Of a DNA stretch of 64,000 nt, positions 52,965-63,057 are shown in pieces. Source of the stretch: Aequorivita antarctica (lineage in GTDB: Bacteria > Bacteroidota > Bacteroidia > Flavobacteriales > Flavobacteriaceae); the NCBI RefSeq assembly GCF_007997155.1, contig NZ_VORT01000013.1:1-64000 (forward strand), written 5' to 3'. The notes beneath the pieces are model-generated. The model was not told the DNA's origin and did no database searches. It saw nothing but the letters and a program-made list of their open reading frames with translations. Numbering within the stretch: the first letter of the stretch is position 1; every line of letters begins with the position of its first letter. The translations under genes were made by a program, and so were the position numbers.

Positions 52965-55463
52965 ATGGCAAAGAATTTAGTGATAGTTGAGTCCCCAGCA
53001 AAAGCAAAAACCATTGAAAAATTTCTTGGGAAAGATTTCAAGGTTTCCTCCAGTTTTGGGCACATTGCAGATCTTCCGTCCAAGGAATTGGGGGTAGATG
53101 TAGAAGGGGATTTCACACCTAAATATATAGTGAGTAGTGATAAGAAGAAGCTGGTGGCAGAGTTGAAGGCCCTTTCCAAAAAAGCCGATATGGTTTGGTT
53201 GGCGAGTGATGAGGACCGAGAAGGAGAAGCCATTGCATGGCATCTTGCCGAAGAACTGAAACTGGATAAAAACAAAACCAAGCGAATTGTTTTTCACGAG
53301 ATTACCAAAACAGCAATCTTAAAAGCCATTGAAAATCCACGTCAAATAGATTATAATTTGGTAAATGCCCAGCAAGCACGCCGCGTTTTGGACCGTTTGG
53401 TTGGTTATGAACTTTCACCCGTACTTTGGAAAAAAGTAAAAGGTGGGCTTTCTGCTGGGCGTGTACAATCAGTAGCCGTGCGATTGATTGTAGAGCGCGA
53501 AAGAGAGATTGAGGTGTTCAATCCTATTGGTTCATATAGAATTGACGCTGAATTTACCACCTTGGACGGCAGCAAATTCAAAGCAAAACTTCCAAAGAAT
53601 TTTGATACTGAAAAAGAAGCCCACGAATTTCTTCGGAAGAACTTAGGAGCTTCCTATAAAATTTCAGATTTAACAAAAAAGCCTGCCAGCAAATCGCCGG
53701 CAGCGCCTTTTACAACTTCAACCTTACAACAGGAAGCAGCGCGAAAATTATATTTTTCGGTGGGCAAAACGATGACGATTGCACAGCGTTTGTATGAAGC
53801 GGGTTTTATAACCTATATGCGTACCGATAGTGTGAATCTTAGTAACGATGCTAAAAGTGCCGCGCAAAAGGAAATTACGCATTCCTACGGAAAAGAATAC
53901 AGCAAGCCCCGCGATTATAAAGGTAAAAGCAAAGGCGCACAGGAAGCTCACGAGGCCATCCGCCCAACAGACATGAGTCTTCATAATATTACTGGCGATA
54001 ATGACCAAGCGCGTTTGTACGATTTAATTTGGAAACGAACGTTGGCTTCACAAATGAGCGACGCCGCCTTGGAGCGAACCAACGTAAAGATTGACGTGCT
54101 ATCCAAAGAAAAAGTTTCGGAAAACTTCACTGCGAATGGTGAAATGATAAAGTTTGACGGTTTCCTAAAAGTGTATTTGGAAGGAACCGATTTTGAGGAG
54201 GAAGAGCAAGAAGGAATGTTGCCAAATATGAAGAATGGCGATTCACTTGAAAATAACTACATAACAGCTACCGAGCGATTTACGCGTCCGCCGTATCGAT
54301 ACACCGAGGCTTCTTTGGTAAAACAATTGGAAGAGCTTGGCATTGGCCGACCATCAACATATGCGCCAACTATTTCTACCATTATTAGCAGAAATTATGT
54401 TGAAAAGGGAACTGTGGAAGGTGTGGAGCGAAAATATATACAACTTACGCTTCAAAAAGAAAATATTAAAGACAAAACCTTGACCGAAACCGTTGGTTCA
54501 GATAAAGGAAAATTGGTTCCAACAGACATTGGGATGATTGTGAATGACTTTTTGGTAGAACACTTTGAAAGTATTCTCGATTACAACTTCACGGCAAAAG
54601 TAGAGCAGGATTTTGACGATATTGCCGAAGGAAAAGAGGAATGGACCAAGATGATGAAGAATTTTTATGCCGATTTCCATCCACAGGTTGAACATGTGGA
54701 AGAGAATGCTGAGCGCGAAAGTGGCGAGCGCTTTCTTGGCGAAGATCCTGCAACTGGTAAAACTGTATTGGTTCGTTTGGGGAAATATGGCCCAATGGCA
54801 CAGATTGGTGCACCGGACGATGAAGAGAAAAAATTTGCTAGCCTTCGTCCAGATCAGCAATTACATTTGGTTACTTTTGAAGAAGTAATGGATCTTTTTA
54901 AACTTCCAAAGACTTTAGGTGTCTATGACAATGAGGAAGTTGAGGTAAATAACGGTCGTTTTGGCCCTTATGTTCGCCTAGGAAAAACCTTTATTTCGCT
55001 TCCGAAGGGAATGGATCCTTTGGAGGTGGATATGGCTTTCGCAAAAGAACTAATTGAAGAAAAGAAAAAAGCCGACGCTCCTATATATTTGTATGAGGAT
55101 CTGCCAGTTCAAAAAGGCGTGGGGCGTTTTGGGCCTTTCATAAAATGGAATAATATGTTCATTAACGTGAACAAAAAATACGATTTTGACAATCTTTCAA
55201 AAGAAGATGTAAAAGACCTTATTGAAGACAAGAAACAAAAGGAGATCGATAAGCTTATCAATGAATGGCCGGAAGAAAAAATACGTATTGAAAAAGCCCG
55301 TTGGGGTCGTTTTAACTTAATTAAAGGCAAAACAAAGGTGGAATTGCCAAAAGGCACTGAAGCAGATAAGATAACGTTAGAAGAAGCTAAAGACTTGTTG
55401 GCGAAGAAAAGCCCAAAAAAGAAAGCTGCCGCTAAAAAGAAAACCACAGCCAAGAAAAAATAA
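52965..55463 (+). CDS. topA: DNA topoisomerase I
   Basis: It relaxes negatively supercoiled DNA. The 832-residue protein begins with a TOPRIM domain (NLVIVESPAKAKTIEKFLG; SDEDREGEAIAWHL). The active-site Tyr284 is in GFITYMRTDSV, with LSAGRVQSVAVRLIVERE before it. The C-terminus has several topoisomerase C-terminal repeats and a Lys-rich tail (KKSPKKKAAAKKK). It lacks zinc-finger cysteines, as in other Bacteroidota. Its TAA overlaps the next ATG by one base (TAATG). Confidence 0.96.
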   Translation: MAKNLVIVESPAKAKTIEKFLGKDFKVSSSFGHIADLPSKELGVDVEGDFTPKYIVSSDKKKLVAELKALSKKADMVWLASDEDREGEAIAWHLAEELKLDKNKTKRIVFHEITKTAILKAIENPRQIDYNLVNAQQARRVLDRLVGYELSPVLWKKVKGGLSAGRVQSVAVRLIVEREREIEVFNPIGSYRIDAEFTTLDGSKFKAKLPKNFDTEKEAHEFLRKNLGASYKISDLTKKPASKSPAAPFTTSTLQQEAARKLYFSVGKTMTIAQRLYEAGFITYMRTDSVNLSNDAKSAAQKEITHSYGKEYSKPRDYKGKSKGAQEAHEAIRPTDMSLHNITGDNDQARLYDLIWKRTLASQMSDAALERTNVKIDVLSKEKVSENFTANGEMIKFDGFLKVYLEGTDFEEEEQEGMLPNMKNGDSLENNYITATERFTRPPYRYTEASLVKQLEELGIGRPSTYAPTISTIISRNYVEKGTVEGVERKYIQLTLQKENIKDKTLTETVGSDKGKLVPTDIGMIVNDFLVEHFESILDYNFTAKVEQDFDDIAEGKEEWTKMMKNFYADFHPQVEHVEENAERESGERFLGEDPATGKTVLVRLGKYGPMAQIGAPDDEEKKFASLRPDQQLHLVTFEEVMDLFKLPKTLGVYDNEEVEVNNGRFGPYVRLGKTFISLPKGMDPLEVDMAFAKELIEEKKKADAPIYLYEDLPVQKGVGRFGPFIKWNNMFINVNKKYDFDNLSKEDVKDLIEDKKQKEIDKLINEWPEEKIRIEKARWGRFNLIKGKTKVELPKGTEADKITLEEAKDLLAKKSPKKKAAAKKKTTAKKK

Positions 55464-56626
55464 TGATAGAATTTTTATCCCCAGTTTCTAAAAAAGTATT
55501 GGCGCATCGGGAAATTCTACCTATCGGAACTTTGGGTAAGCAAATTGAAGTCCATTCTAAAAAAGGGGAATTACCCAATTTGAAAGACGTAAAGTTTGCG
55601 ATTATCGGAATTAATGAAAACCGTGCTGATGTAAATTTTATTGGGGGAGAAATTTCTTTTGACCCCTACAGAAAAGCGCTTTATTCCTTATATCCCGGAA
55701 ATTGGAATTATAAAATAATTGATCTTGGAGACATTGAAAAAGGCGAAACGGTCGAAGATACCCGCTTTGCTGCCACAGAAGTTATAGCAGCACTTCTCAT
55801 AAAAAATATCACTCCGCTCATTCTTGGGGGAAGTCAGGACATGGCATATGCACAATATCGCGCTTATGATGGAATAGGCGAAATGGTAAATATTGTTAAT
55901 GTTGACAACCGCTTTGATCTTGGAAATGCAGACATGCCCATCTCCAATAAATCATATGTTGGAAAAATGGTGGTTGACAAGCCTTATAATCTTTTTAATT
56001 ATAGTACTTTGGGCTATCAATCTTTTTTCAACGCACCGCAGGAAATAGCTTTGATGGACAAATTATTTTTTGATGCATACAGATTAGGTGAAATTTGTGC
56101 AGATATCTCGGTGGTAGAGCCTATAATGCGAGATGCCGATATGGTGGCATTAGATGTTGCCGCAATAAAAAGCGCAGAATTAAGTTATAAAAACAACGAT
56201 AGTCCCAATGGTTTTGATGGACGTGAAATTTGCGCCATTTCCCGATACGCTGGCATCAGCAATAAAGTAAAATCTTTTGGCGTTTATGAATTAAGCGATT
56301 CCATTGAAAGTAAAAGTGGCGCAATGCTCGTGGCGCAAATACTTTGGTACTTTGTTGAGGGATTTAATTTTAGAGTTGAAGATGATGATTTTGATAATGA
56401 AAAACTCTTTACTTCGTATAAAGTTCCAATAGAAGATGATGTATTGGAATTCAAAAAAAGCAATAAAACAGAGAGATGGTGGATTCTTTTGCCATTTATT
56501 TCAAATGTTAATAATAAATTAAAACGTAGAGCGTTATTACCTTGCACTTATGGCGAATATTTGGGTGCATGCAATCAGGAAATTCCTGAGAGGTGGTTAA
56601 AGGCCCGCCACAAAAATGAAGTATAA
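55463..56626 (+). CDS. Arginase-family pseudoenzyme ('formimidoylglutamase-like')
   Basis: A 387-residue protein with the arginase/agmatinase fold, coupled to topA by a one-base overlap. The motif usually reading GGxHS/D is GGSQD; DAHxD is DNRFD; DxDxxDP is LDVAAIKSA. So at least His, His and Asp manganese ligands are missing, and hydrolysis of a guanidino or formimino group is unlikely. The gene lies directly before gldK, an order I recall from other flavobacteria, so a structural or regulatory task near the gliding machinery is possible (inference). Confidence 0.75.
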   Translation: MIEFLSPVSKKVLAHREILPIGTLGKQIEVHSKKGELPNLKDVKFAIIGINENRADVNFIGGEISFDPYRKALYSLYPGNWNYKIIDLGDIEKGETVEDTRFAATEVIAALLIKNITPLILGGSQDMAYAQYRAYDGIGEMVNIVNVDNRFDLGNADMPISNKSYVGKMVVDKPYNLFNYSTLGYQSFFNAPQEIALMDKLFFDAYRLGEICADISVVEPIMRDADMVALDVAAIKSAELSYKNNDSPNGFDGREICAISRYAGISNKVKSFGVYELSDSIESKSGAMLVAQILWYFVEGFNFRVEDDDFDNEKLFTSYKVPIEDDVLEFKKSNKTERWWILLPFISNVNNKLKRRALLPCTYGEYLGACNQEIPERWLKARHKNEV

Positions 56627-56661
56627 TCAAACAAGTCAAGTAAAAACGGGGATCAATGGTT

Positions 56662-56688
56662 TTTCAAAAAAAAATTGTTTTTTTGAAA
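56662..56688 (+). terminator. AT-rich hairpin before gldK
   Basis: TTTC plus seven A (56662-56672) pairs with seven T plus GAAA (56678-56688). It could end topA-arginase-like readthrough, although the stem is all A-T apart from one G-C pair. Confidence 0.4.
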
Positions 56689-56739
56689 TTTTATAGATAG
56701 GTTTACGCCCTTGAATCTCGAAATTTAACCTAAATACCT

Positions 56740-58113
56740 ATGAAGAAGTTTATTGCATTAACTGCGATCGTTGCCTTTTTATTCAGTTGTAACTCCGGAG
56801 ACCGGGGAGAGTTGGTTGGGGCAAAAGGTAAAAAATGGTATCCTCAAAAGCCTTACGGAATGACACTTGTCCCAGGTGGATCCTTCCTTATGGGTAAAAG
56901 TGATGATGATTTTGTTGCGGTGAATGATGCGCCAACAAAGACCGTTACCGTTCGTTCTTTCTATATGGACGAAACCGAAATCACCAATGCTGAGTACCGC
57001 CAATTTGTTAATTGGGTGCGAGATTCTACTGTAAGATTGCGTTTAGCTATTATGGCCGATGAAGTTGGAGCAACTCCTGGTGATGCTGGAGTAGGTGAAT
57101 TTGCCTTCGTTGATCAAGAAAACGAAGAAATGACTCCTTACCAGCAGTATATGTATGATAATTACTTCGGTATGGGTGAAGACTACTATGCTGGAAGAAA
57201 ATTGAACGACAAAGTAGATTTAATTTGGGACACTGCTGAGTATCCAGACGAGTACTATTCTGAAGTAATGGACACGATGTACATTCCAGCAGAAGAAGCC
57301 TACAACGGGCAGCGCACAATTGACGTAAGTAAATTGAATTTTCAATATACATATATGGATATTGAATCTGCTGCGCGAGACAAAACTAAGAGACGAAAAG
57401 ACTTCATCAAAAAAGAAGAATTGAATATCTATCCTGATACTACAGTTTGGATAAAGGATTTTAATTATTCCTATAATGAACCAATGCACAACGACTACTT
57501 TTGGCACGAAGCTTATGGCGATTATCCAGTGGTAGGTGTTACCTGGAAACAGGCAAAAGCATTCTGTGCTTGGAGAACTTTATATAAAAACTCATACCAA
57601 AAATCAAAAAAGCAAAATTTTGTAAATTCGTTCCGTCTTCCAGGGGAAGCAGAATGGGAGTATGCAGCTCGAGGTGGTCTGGAATCAGCAACTTATCCTT
57701 GGGGTGGTCCTTACGCTAAAAACGATCGAGGCTGCTTTATGGCTAACTTTAAGCCACTACGTGGTGATTATGCAGCAGACCAAGCGTTATACACTGTTGA
57801 GGCTAAATCTTATGAGCCCAATGATTTTAACCTTTATAATATGTCAGGAAATGTTTCGGAATGGGTAGCTTCTTCTTATGACCCCGCTTCTTATGATTAC
57901 ACTTCTACTATGAACCCAAATGTGAACGATCCAGATAACATGCGAAAAGTAGTTCGTGGCGGTTCCTGGAAAGACGTGGCTTATTTTCTTCAAGTAAGTA
58001 CACGTGACTATGAATATGCAGATTCAGCGCGAAGCTATATTGGTTTTAGGACTGTACAGGATTATATGGGTACCGATATTACCTTAAATCAAAACTTTGG
58101 CGACGCACGCTAA
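56740..58113 (+). CDS. gldK: Gliding motility/T9SS lipoprotein GldK
   Basis: A 457-residue lipoprotein (lipobox LFSC, Cys17) of the formylglycine-generating-enzyme-like fold, with the standard GldK pieces: PGGSFLMGKSDDDF, YMDETEITNAEYRQFV, YPVVGVTWKQAKAFCAWRT, RLPGEAEWEYAARGG and VVRGGSWKD. GldK forms a ring with GldN on the periplasmic side of the outer membrane as part of the T9SS. First gene of gldKLMN. The Cys pair needed for the enzymatic FGE reaction is not evident. Confidence 0.96.
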   Translation: MKKFIALTAIVAFLFSCNSGDRGELVGAKGKKWYPQKPYGMTLVPGGSFLMGKSDDDFVAVNDAPTKTVTVRSFYMDETEITNAEYRQFVNWVRDSTVRLRLAIMADEVGATPGDAGVGEFAFVDQENEEMTPYQQYMYDNYFGMGEDYYAGRKLNDKVDLIWDTAEYPDEYYSEVMDTMYIPAEEAYNGQRTIDVSKLNFQYTYMDIESAARDKTKRRKDFIKKEELNIYPDTTVWIKDFNYSYNEPMHNDYFWHEAYGDYPVVGVTWKQAKAFCAWRTLYKNSYQKSKKQNFVNSFRLPGEAEWEYAARGGLESATYPWGGPYAKNDRGCFMANFKPLRGDYAADQALYTVEAKSYEPNDFNLYNMSGNVSEWVASSYDPASYDYTSTMNPNVNDPDNMRKVVRGGSWKDVAYFLQVSTRDYEYADSARSYIGFRTVQDYMGTDITLNQNFGDAR

Positions 58114-58191
58114 AAAAATCTCATAATAATCCAAATCAACATTAAATATTTAACCTTAACTAAAATACCTCAATTAAAAAACTAATTAATT

Positions 58192-58839
58192 ATGGCACAA
58201 TCAAGATCATCTAAAAAACTATTTAACATGGCCTACGGCCTTGGGGCATCCATTGTAATTTTAGGAGCACTTTTTAAAATTCTTCACTGGGAACTAGGTC
58301 CTTTAAACGGAGGTATTCTTTTGGCAGTTGGACTTATCACTGAGGCAATAATTTTCGCAATCTCTGCTTTCGAACCAGTAGATGACGATTTAGATTGGTC
58401 TTTGGTTTATCCTGAATTAGCAGGTGGTGCATTGCAGGACAGAAAGAAAAAAGAGCCAGAAGACGCACAAGGAATTTTGTCTAAAAAACTAGACGAAATG
58501 CTTAAAGATGCACGCATCGATTCAGAATTGATGAACAGTCTTTCTACTAGCATCCGTTCTTTTGAAGGTGCTGCTAAAGGTATGGCTCCTACCGCAGAAG
58601 CTATGAGCTCCACGAAAAAGTACAGCGAAGAAATGGCACTTGCCGCAGCTCAGATGGATTCATTGAACAGTTTGTATAAAGTACAGATCGAGTCAACAAG
58701 CCGCCAAGCAGAAGCCAACGAAAGGGTTGCTGAAAACGCGGAACAGCTTAAACAACAAATGCAGCACTTGGCTACCAACCTTTCATCTTTGAATGGTGTT
58801 TATGGAGGTATGCTTTCTGCAATGACTAATAGAAACTAG
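58192..58839 (+). CDS. gldL: Gliding motility/T9SS motor protein GldL
   Basis: A 215-residue inner-membrane protein with two membrane segments (about residues 15-35 and 41-60) followed by a long coiled coil. The first has a glutamate-containing context (FKILHWELGPLNGG) linked in the literature to proton use by the T9SS motor. GldL and GldM form the motor. It starts 78 bases after gldK. Confidence 0.96.
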   Translation: MAQSRSSKKLFNMAYGLGASIVILGALFKILHWELGPLNGGILLAVGLITEAIIFAISAFEPVDDDLDWSLVYPELAGGALQDRKKKEPEDAQGILSKKLDEMLKDARIDSELMNSLSTSIRSFEGAAKGMAPTAEAMSSTKKYSEEMALAAAQMDSLNSLYKVQIESTSRQAEANERVAENAEQLKQQMQHLATNLSSLNGVYGGMLSAMTNRN

Positions 58840-58882
58840 ATAGGTTTTCACCTTAATTATTAATCTTTAAAAAAGAATAAAA

Positions 58883-60460
58883 ATGGCAGGAGGAAAACTA
58901 TCCCCAAGGCAGAAGATGATTAACCTGATGTATCTGGTTTTCATTGCAATGCTTGCATTAAACATGTCCAAAGAAGTATTATCTGCTTTTGGATTATTAA
59001 ACGAAAAAATAGAAGGTGCTAACGTTTCAACATCCCAGCGCAATCAGGCTTTTATGGATGGGTTAGCTGTTAAGGCTACAGATGAACCTGCGCAATACGC
59101 AGCGGTTAAAGCAAAAGCAGATGAAATTTCTCAAATTTCTGATGATTTGGATGCTTATATCTCAACTCTTAAATCTGCTTCTATTGAAAAATTAGAAGAC
59201 CCTTCAGATTATGAGGTAATGGATAAAGCAGACTTTTTTGACCAACGTTTCTTTCAAGGAGACAACTATAAACCAGAAGGTCAGGAATTTTTAGATAAAA
59301 TAAATGCATATCGTACAGAGATGATGACTATATTATCTGATACTGCTTTAGCTAAAGTAGCTGGAATTGCAGATATAAAAAAGTCTATTGAATCTAATTT
59401 CGCTACTTCGGAAGTAACGAATCGTGATGGTAAAAAAGTTGAATGGTTAAATTATAACTATGAAGGATTTCCTTTAGTAGCATCTTTAACAAAATTGACA
59501 CAGATTCAAGCTGATATTAAGACTACTAAAAGTGAAGTTTTACAAAGAATGTTATCTGGACAACAAGCAGCAGCATTGTCTTTTAGTAATTATTCAACCT
59601 TATTGGAAACTTCAAAGTCTGCATATTATTCAGGTGAAAAATTTGATGGCGCTATTGTATTAGGCCGTACCGATGAGAGTACAAAGCCTAACAAGGCTGA
59701 GCTTACTTTAGATGGAAGAAAACTTGTAGAGGGTTCAGATTATACCTTTGAAGGTGGTAGAGTAAAAATGAATGTAAATGCTGGATCACCTGGAGATCAT
59801 AAAATTGAAGGAATTCTGTTCTACGGTGAAGGTGGTGAATTAACGGAAGTAGAAGTAAACCGTTCTTTCGCAACAATTTCTTTACCTAATTCAGCAGTAA
59901 TTGCTGCAGATAAGATGAACGTAGTTTATCGTGGCGTAGATAACCCAATGACGGTTTCTATTCCTGGTATTCCTGACAATAAGGTAAACGCATCGGCACC
60001 TGGTCTTTCAAAAGTTTCTGGAAGCAAATATGTTATGCGTCCTGGAGCTGGTAGAACAGTTATGATTTCGGCTAATGGAACATTGCCAGATGGCAAACCA
60101 GTAGGTTCAAAATCTGAATTCCGTATCAAAGATATTCCACCACCAGTTGGTGCAATTCGTGGAGAAACTGGAATTGTTCGTATGGAACGTGGAGGTCTTG
60201 AAATCTCAACTGTTTCTGCAGTATTGCAAGATTTTGATTTTGAATTGAATATTAACGTAACAGGCTTTAGTTTTAAAGTTTCAGGGCAACCAACTGTTAA
60301 AGTAAACGGAACAAGATTAGATGCGGCGGCTAAAGGTGCTTTAAGAAGAGCACAGCGAGGTGATGCAGTTCAAATTTTTGACATAAATGCAAACCTTGCT
60401 GGAAACTCAGGTTACATGTTGAAAAAGATTTCTCCTGTAATTATTGAATTGACAAATTAA
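58883..60460 (+). CDS. gldM: Gliding motility/T9SS motor protein GldM
   Basis: A 525-residue protein with one N-terminal membrane segment (LSPRQKMINLMYLVFIAMLALNMSKEVL) and a long periplasmic part of beta domains. It spans the periplasm, connecting the GldL motor to the GldK-GldN ring. The RDGKKVEWLNYNYEGFP segment belongs to its first periplasmic domain. Length is normal for the family. Confidence 0.96.
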   Translation: MAGGKLSPRQKMINLMYLVFIAMLALNMSKEVLSAFGLLNEKIEGANVSTSQRNQAFMDGLAVKATDEPAQYAAVKAKADEISQISDDLDAYISTLKSASIEKLEDPSDYEVMDKADFFDQRFFQGDNYKPEGQEFLDKINAYRTEMMTILSDTALAKVAGIADIKKSIESNFATSEVTNRDGKKVEWLNYNYEGFPLVASLTKLTQIQADIKTTKSEVLQRMLSGQQAAALSFSNYSTLLETSKSAYYSGEKFDGAIVLGRTDESTKPNKAELTLDGRKLVEGSDYTFEGGRVKMNVNAGSPGDHKIEGILFYGEGGELTEVEVNRSFATISLPNSAVIAADKMNVVYRGVDNPMTVSIPGIPDNKVNASAPGLSKVSGSKYVMRPGAGRTVMISANGTLPDGKPVGSKSEFRIKDIPPPVGAIRGETGIVRMERGGLEISTVSAVLQDFDFELNINVTGFSFKVSGQPTVKVNGTRLDAAAKGALRRAQRGDAVQIFDINANLAGNSGYMLKKISPVIIELTN

Positions 60461-60485
60461 TATTTAGTATAAAACCCTTATCGGT

Positions 60486-61385
60486 ATGAATATGAAAAAT
60501 GTTGTTTTATGTGTTTTAGGCCTTGGAATGGCTACCAGTGCTTCTGCACAGTTAAACATTCTTAATGCCAAAACCCCAGAGGATATAGGCAAAAAGACCG
60601 AAGCACAGATTGCTTATGACAATGATACCCCGTTACCTTATGGGTATACGGACGAGCGCGATGTGTTGTGGTCCAAAACCACATGGGAAATTATTGACCT
60701 TGATGAAAGAGTCAATTTCCCACTGTATTACCCTATTGATACAAATAACATTGGTGCAGACAGACGTTCCCTTTACGATGTTTTGGTAAAAAACATCAAA
60801 AATGGAAAAATTGAAAGCGTTTATGCAGATTCATACTTTACTGAAAAACGTACTTTGAAGGATATTGAAGCTTCTTTGGTTTATAGTGACACTACTGATT
60901 TAGGTATTGAACAATATAACGCAGAAGGAACAGTAGATCCGCAATATGTGCGTAATTTTTCTTTGGATGCGGGTGATATTGAGGAATGGCACATTAGAGG
61001 CTATTGGTATTTAGACAAACGCCAAGGCGAGCTTAAATACCGAATGTTGGGTATTTGCCCAGTAGCAAACGAAGCACGATCCAAAGCCTTCCCAGAAGAT
61101 GGACTTGAATCCAAAGTGGAACTCTTTTGGGTATGGTTTCCTGGAGCACGTGAAGCTTTGCACACAGCAAAGGCATTCAACCGGAAAAATACTTCGCAAC
61201 CAATATCTTACGATCACTTGTTGAATTCAAGACGCTTTAATGCTGTTATTTATAAAGAAGACAACGTTCAAGGCGACAGAGATGTTAAAAATTACATCAA
61301 CGACAATGCGCTTATGCAACTGTTGGAATCTGAGCGAATCAAAGAACAAATACGTAATATTGAAATAGATTTGTGGAATTATTAA
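60486..61385 (+). CDS. gldN: Gliding motility/T9SS protein GldN
   Basis: A 299-residue periplasmic protein with a signal peptide ending ASAQ (about residue 22). It has the GldN family's opening (LNILNAKTPEDIGKKT) and motifs (DVLWSKTTWEIIDLDERVNFPLYYP and YRMLGICPVAN). It makes the ring with GldK at the outer membrane. ATG 60486 or 60492 are both possible. It ends the gldKLMN operon, followed by a terminator. Confidence 0.96.
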   Translation: MNMKNVVLCVLGLGMATSASAQLNILNAKTPEDIGKKTEAQIAYDNDTPLPYGYTDERDVLWSKTTWEIIDLDERVNFPLYYPIDTNNIGADRRSLYDVLVKNIKNGKIESVYADSYFTEKRTLKDIEASLVYSDTTDLGIEQYNAEGTVDPQYVRNFSLDAGDIEEWHIRGYWYLDKRQGELKYRMLGICPVANEARSKAFPEDGLESKVELFWVWFPGAREALHTAKAFNRKNTSQPISYDHLLNSRRFNAVIYKEDNVQGDRDVKNYINDNALMQLLESERIKEQIRNIEIDLWNY

Positions 61386-61411
61386 TTAGTTAATGAAACC
61401 ATAATTTGAAG

Positions 61412-61450
61412 AAAACCCTTCACGTTCCACATTGGAAACTGAAGGGTTTT
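61412..61450 (+). terminator. gldKLMN terminator
   Basis: AAAACCCTTCA (61412-61422) pairs with TGAAGGGTTTT (61440-61450), followed by TT and AT-rich sequence. The internal arms GTTCC/GGAAAC add to the stem. Confidence 0.85.
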
Positions 61451-61514
61451 TTAATTTCTACTTTCATAGGAAGCTAATAGTTGAAAGTGATAAATATTTT
61501 TTTATATTATAAGT

Positions 61515-62561
61515 ATGAAGCAGGTAGATTATATAATTGTTGGTCTTGGCATTGCGGGCATTAGCTTGTGTGAACAGCTTCAAAAGAAAGGCAAGAGCTT
61601 TATCATGATTGATAACGGCACAGAAGGGTCTACCGCTAAGTCTGGCGGTGTTTTTAATCCAACCGTTCTTAAACGCTTTACGGCAGCTTGGAATGCTTCA
61701 GCATTTTTCCCTTTTGCAGTAAATTTTTATACAGACCTTTCCGAAAAACTTAAACAGAAGATATATACAGAAACGCCAATTTTAAGAATCTTCAGAAATG
61801 TGGAAGAACAGAACAATTGGTCAGTTGCAAGTGATAAAAGGGAATTGCAACAATTCCTTTCTTCAGTATTTATAAAGAACACAAACCCCTCAATCAATGC
61901 TCCCTTTGGTTTTGGTAAAGTTTTAGGAACAGCTCAGATACATACTAATAACTTACTTTTAGGGTACCGAAATTATTTAAACGACGAAGATTTTTTACTG
62001 CCAGAAGATTTTCATTACGAAACGATTGAACAGAGAGAAAACAGTGTGGTTTACAAAAACATTTCAGCTAAAAAAATCATTTTTGCGGAAGGCGCTAAAG
62101 TAGTTGATAATCCATTTTTCCCAAAACAGGCTGTCATCGGCAATAAAGGCGAGTACGTAATAATAAAAGCTCCAGATTTAAACTTGGATGAGTTTTTAAA
62201 AGGACCAATGTATATTATCCCAATTGGAAACCAGCAATACAAAGTGGGCGCAACCTACAGTCGTGATGATTATAGTACAGAGCCAACGGAAGTGGCAAAA
62301 GAGGAAATTCTAACGAAGTTGAAAACATTTATTAATTGCCCTTTTGAAATAGTTGGTCAAACTGCAGGTGTACGTCCAACCACCAAAGATCATCGCCCTT
62401 TACTGGGAAGTTTGGAGGAAAACCCAAACTTAATTTTCTTCAATGGCTTGGGTTCACGCGGGTTTATGATGGCGCCGCTACTTTCGGAAATTCTTTTGAA
62501 ATATTTGGAAGATGATGTGCCACTTCCGCAAGAAATGGACATTCAAAGGATGGTTTTGTGA
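61515..62561 (+). CDS. FAD-dependent oxidoreductase (D-amino-acid oxidase family)
   Basis: A 348-residue flavoprotein. The dinucleotide-binding motif IIVGLGIAGISLCEQL is at the N-terminus, followed by GSTAKSGGVFNPTVLKRFTAAWNA. The C-terminal part has GVRPTTKDHRPLLGSLEENPNLIFFNGLGSRGFMMAPLLSEIL, typical of the DAO/thiamine-oxidase-type fold. It probably oxidises an amine or amino acid, but the substrate is not set by the motifs. It is convergent with the DUF983 gene, 11 bases apart. Confidence 0.87.
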   Translation: MKQVDYIIVGLGIAGISLCEQLQKKGKSFIMIDNGTEGSTAKSGGVFNPTVLKRFTAAWNASAFFPFAVNFYTDLSEKLKQKIYTETPILRIFRNVEEQNNWSVASDKRELQQFLSSVFIKNTNPSINAPFGFGKVLGTAQIHTNNLLLGYRNYLNDEDFLLPEDFHYETIEQRENSVVYKNISAKKIIFAEGAKVVDNPFFPKQAVIGNKGEYVIIKAPDLNLDEFLKGPMYIIPIGNQQYKVGATYSRDDYSTEPTEVAKEEILTKLKTFINCPFEIVGQTAGVRPTTKDHRPLLGSLEENPNLIFFNGLGSRGFMMAPLLSEILLKYLEDDVPLPQEMDIQRMVL

Positions 62562-62572
62562 ATAGGTAATCT

Positions 62573-62959
62573 TTACGTTTTCGCTTTACTTTTATCGTAT
62601 TTTACAAAAAGATTAATCCAAATATTACGTGAAATCCTTACAATTAAGGGATACAAAATAGCTAGGCATAGCACAATGACTAGAAAAGTATAATTTCTAT
62701 CTAACCCAATAAAAAAGTAAGAGATAATAAATGCGGCCACAGCAATTCCGGTACCTATGCCGTAACTAACATACATTGCTCCGAAAAAAAAGGAGGGCTC
62801 AATTTTGAATTTTTGTCCACAATGACTGCAATGGTCGTGCATTTTCATGATTTTGGAGATTTTATACGGATTGTCTTCCAAATACATTTTGCCTTCGTGA
62901 CATACCGGACAAGTTCCCGTAAAAATACTGTAGAGTTTAGAGCCTTTAAGTAATTGCAT
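62573..62959 (-). CDS. DUF983 family membrane protein
   Basis: About 128 residues from ATG 62959, preferred to 62992 because the -7 box of the divergent gene lies there. Two zinc-ribbon Cys pairs (TGTCPVCHEGKMY, HDHCSHCGQKF) are followed by two membrane segments (about residues 65-90 and 100-120). DUF983 proteins are widespread in Bacteroidota and alphaproteobacteria, with no proven role. Confidence 0.8.
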   Translation of the reverse strand: MQLLKGSKLYSIFTGTCPVCHEGKMYLEDNPYKISKIMKMHDHCSHCGQKFKIEPSFFFGAMYVSYGIGTGIAVAAFIISYFFIGLDRNYTFLVIVLCLAILYPLIVRISRNIWINLFVKYDKSKAKT

Positions 62960-62989
62960 TATTGGTTTTTTTAGCACCACAAAAATAAG

Positions 62990-62997
62990 CATCTTTG
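62990..62997 (+). promoter_or_regulatory. Candidate -7 box of the ABC-F gene
   Basis: CATCTTTG differs by one base from TAnnTTTG and is 60 bases upstream of ATG 63058. The -33 region is weak (TTG at 62962). Confidence 0.4.
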
Positions 62998-63057
62998 CAA
63001 AAATTTCGGGGGTAATTCATATTTCATATTTTATAATCCCGAATTCATAATTAACTA

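Noticed and set aside
56662-56688. A/T hairpin before gldK as a specific regulator site
   Set aside because: Simple A and T runs produce such pairing by chance; it is listed only as a weak terminator candidate.
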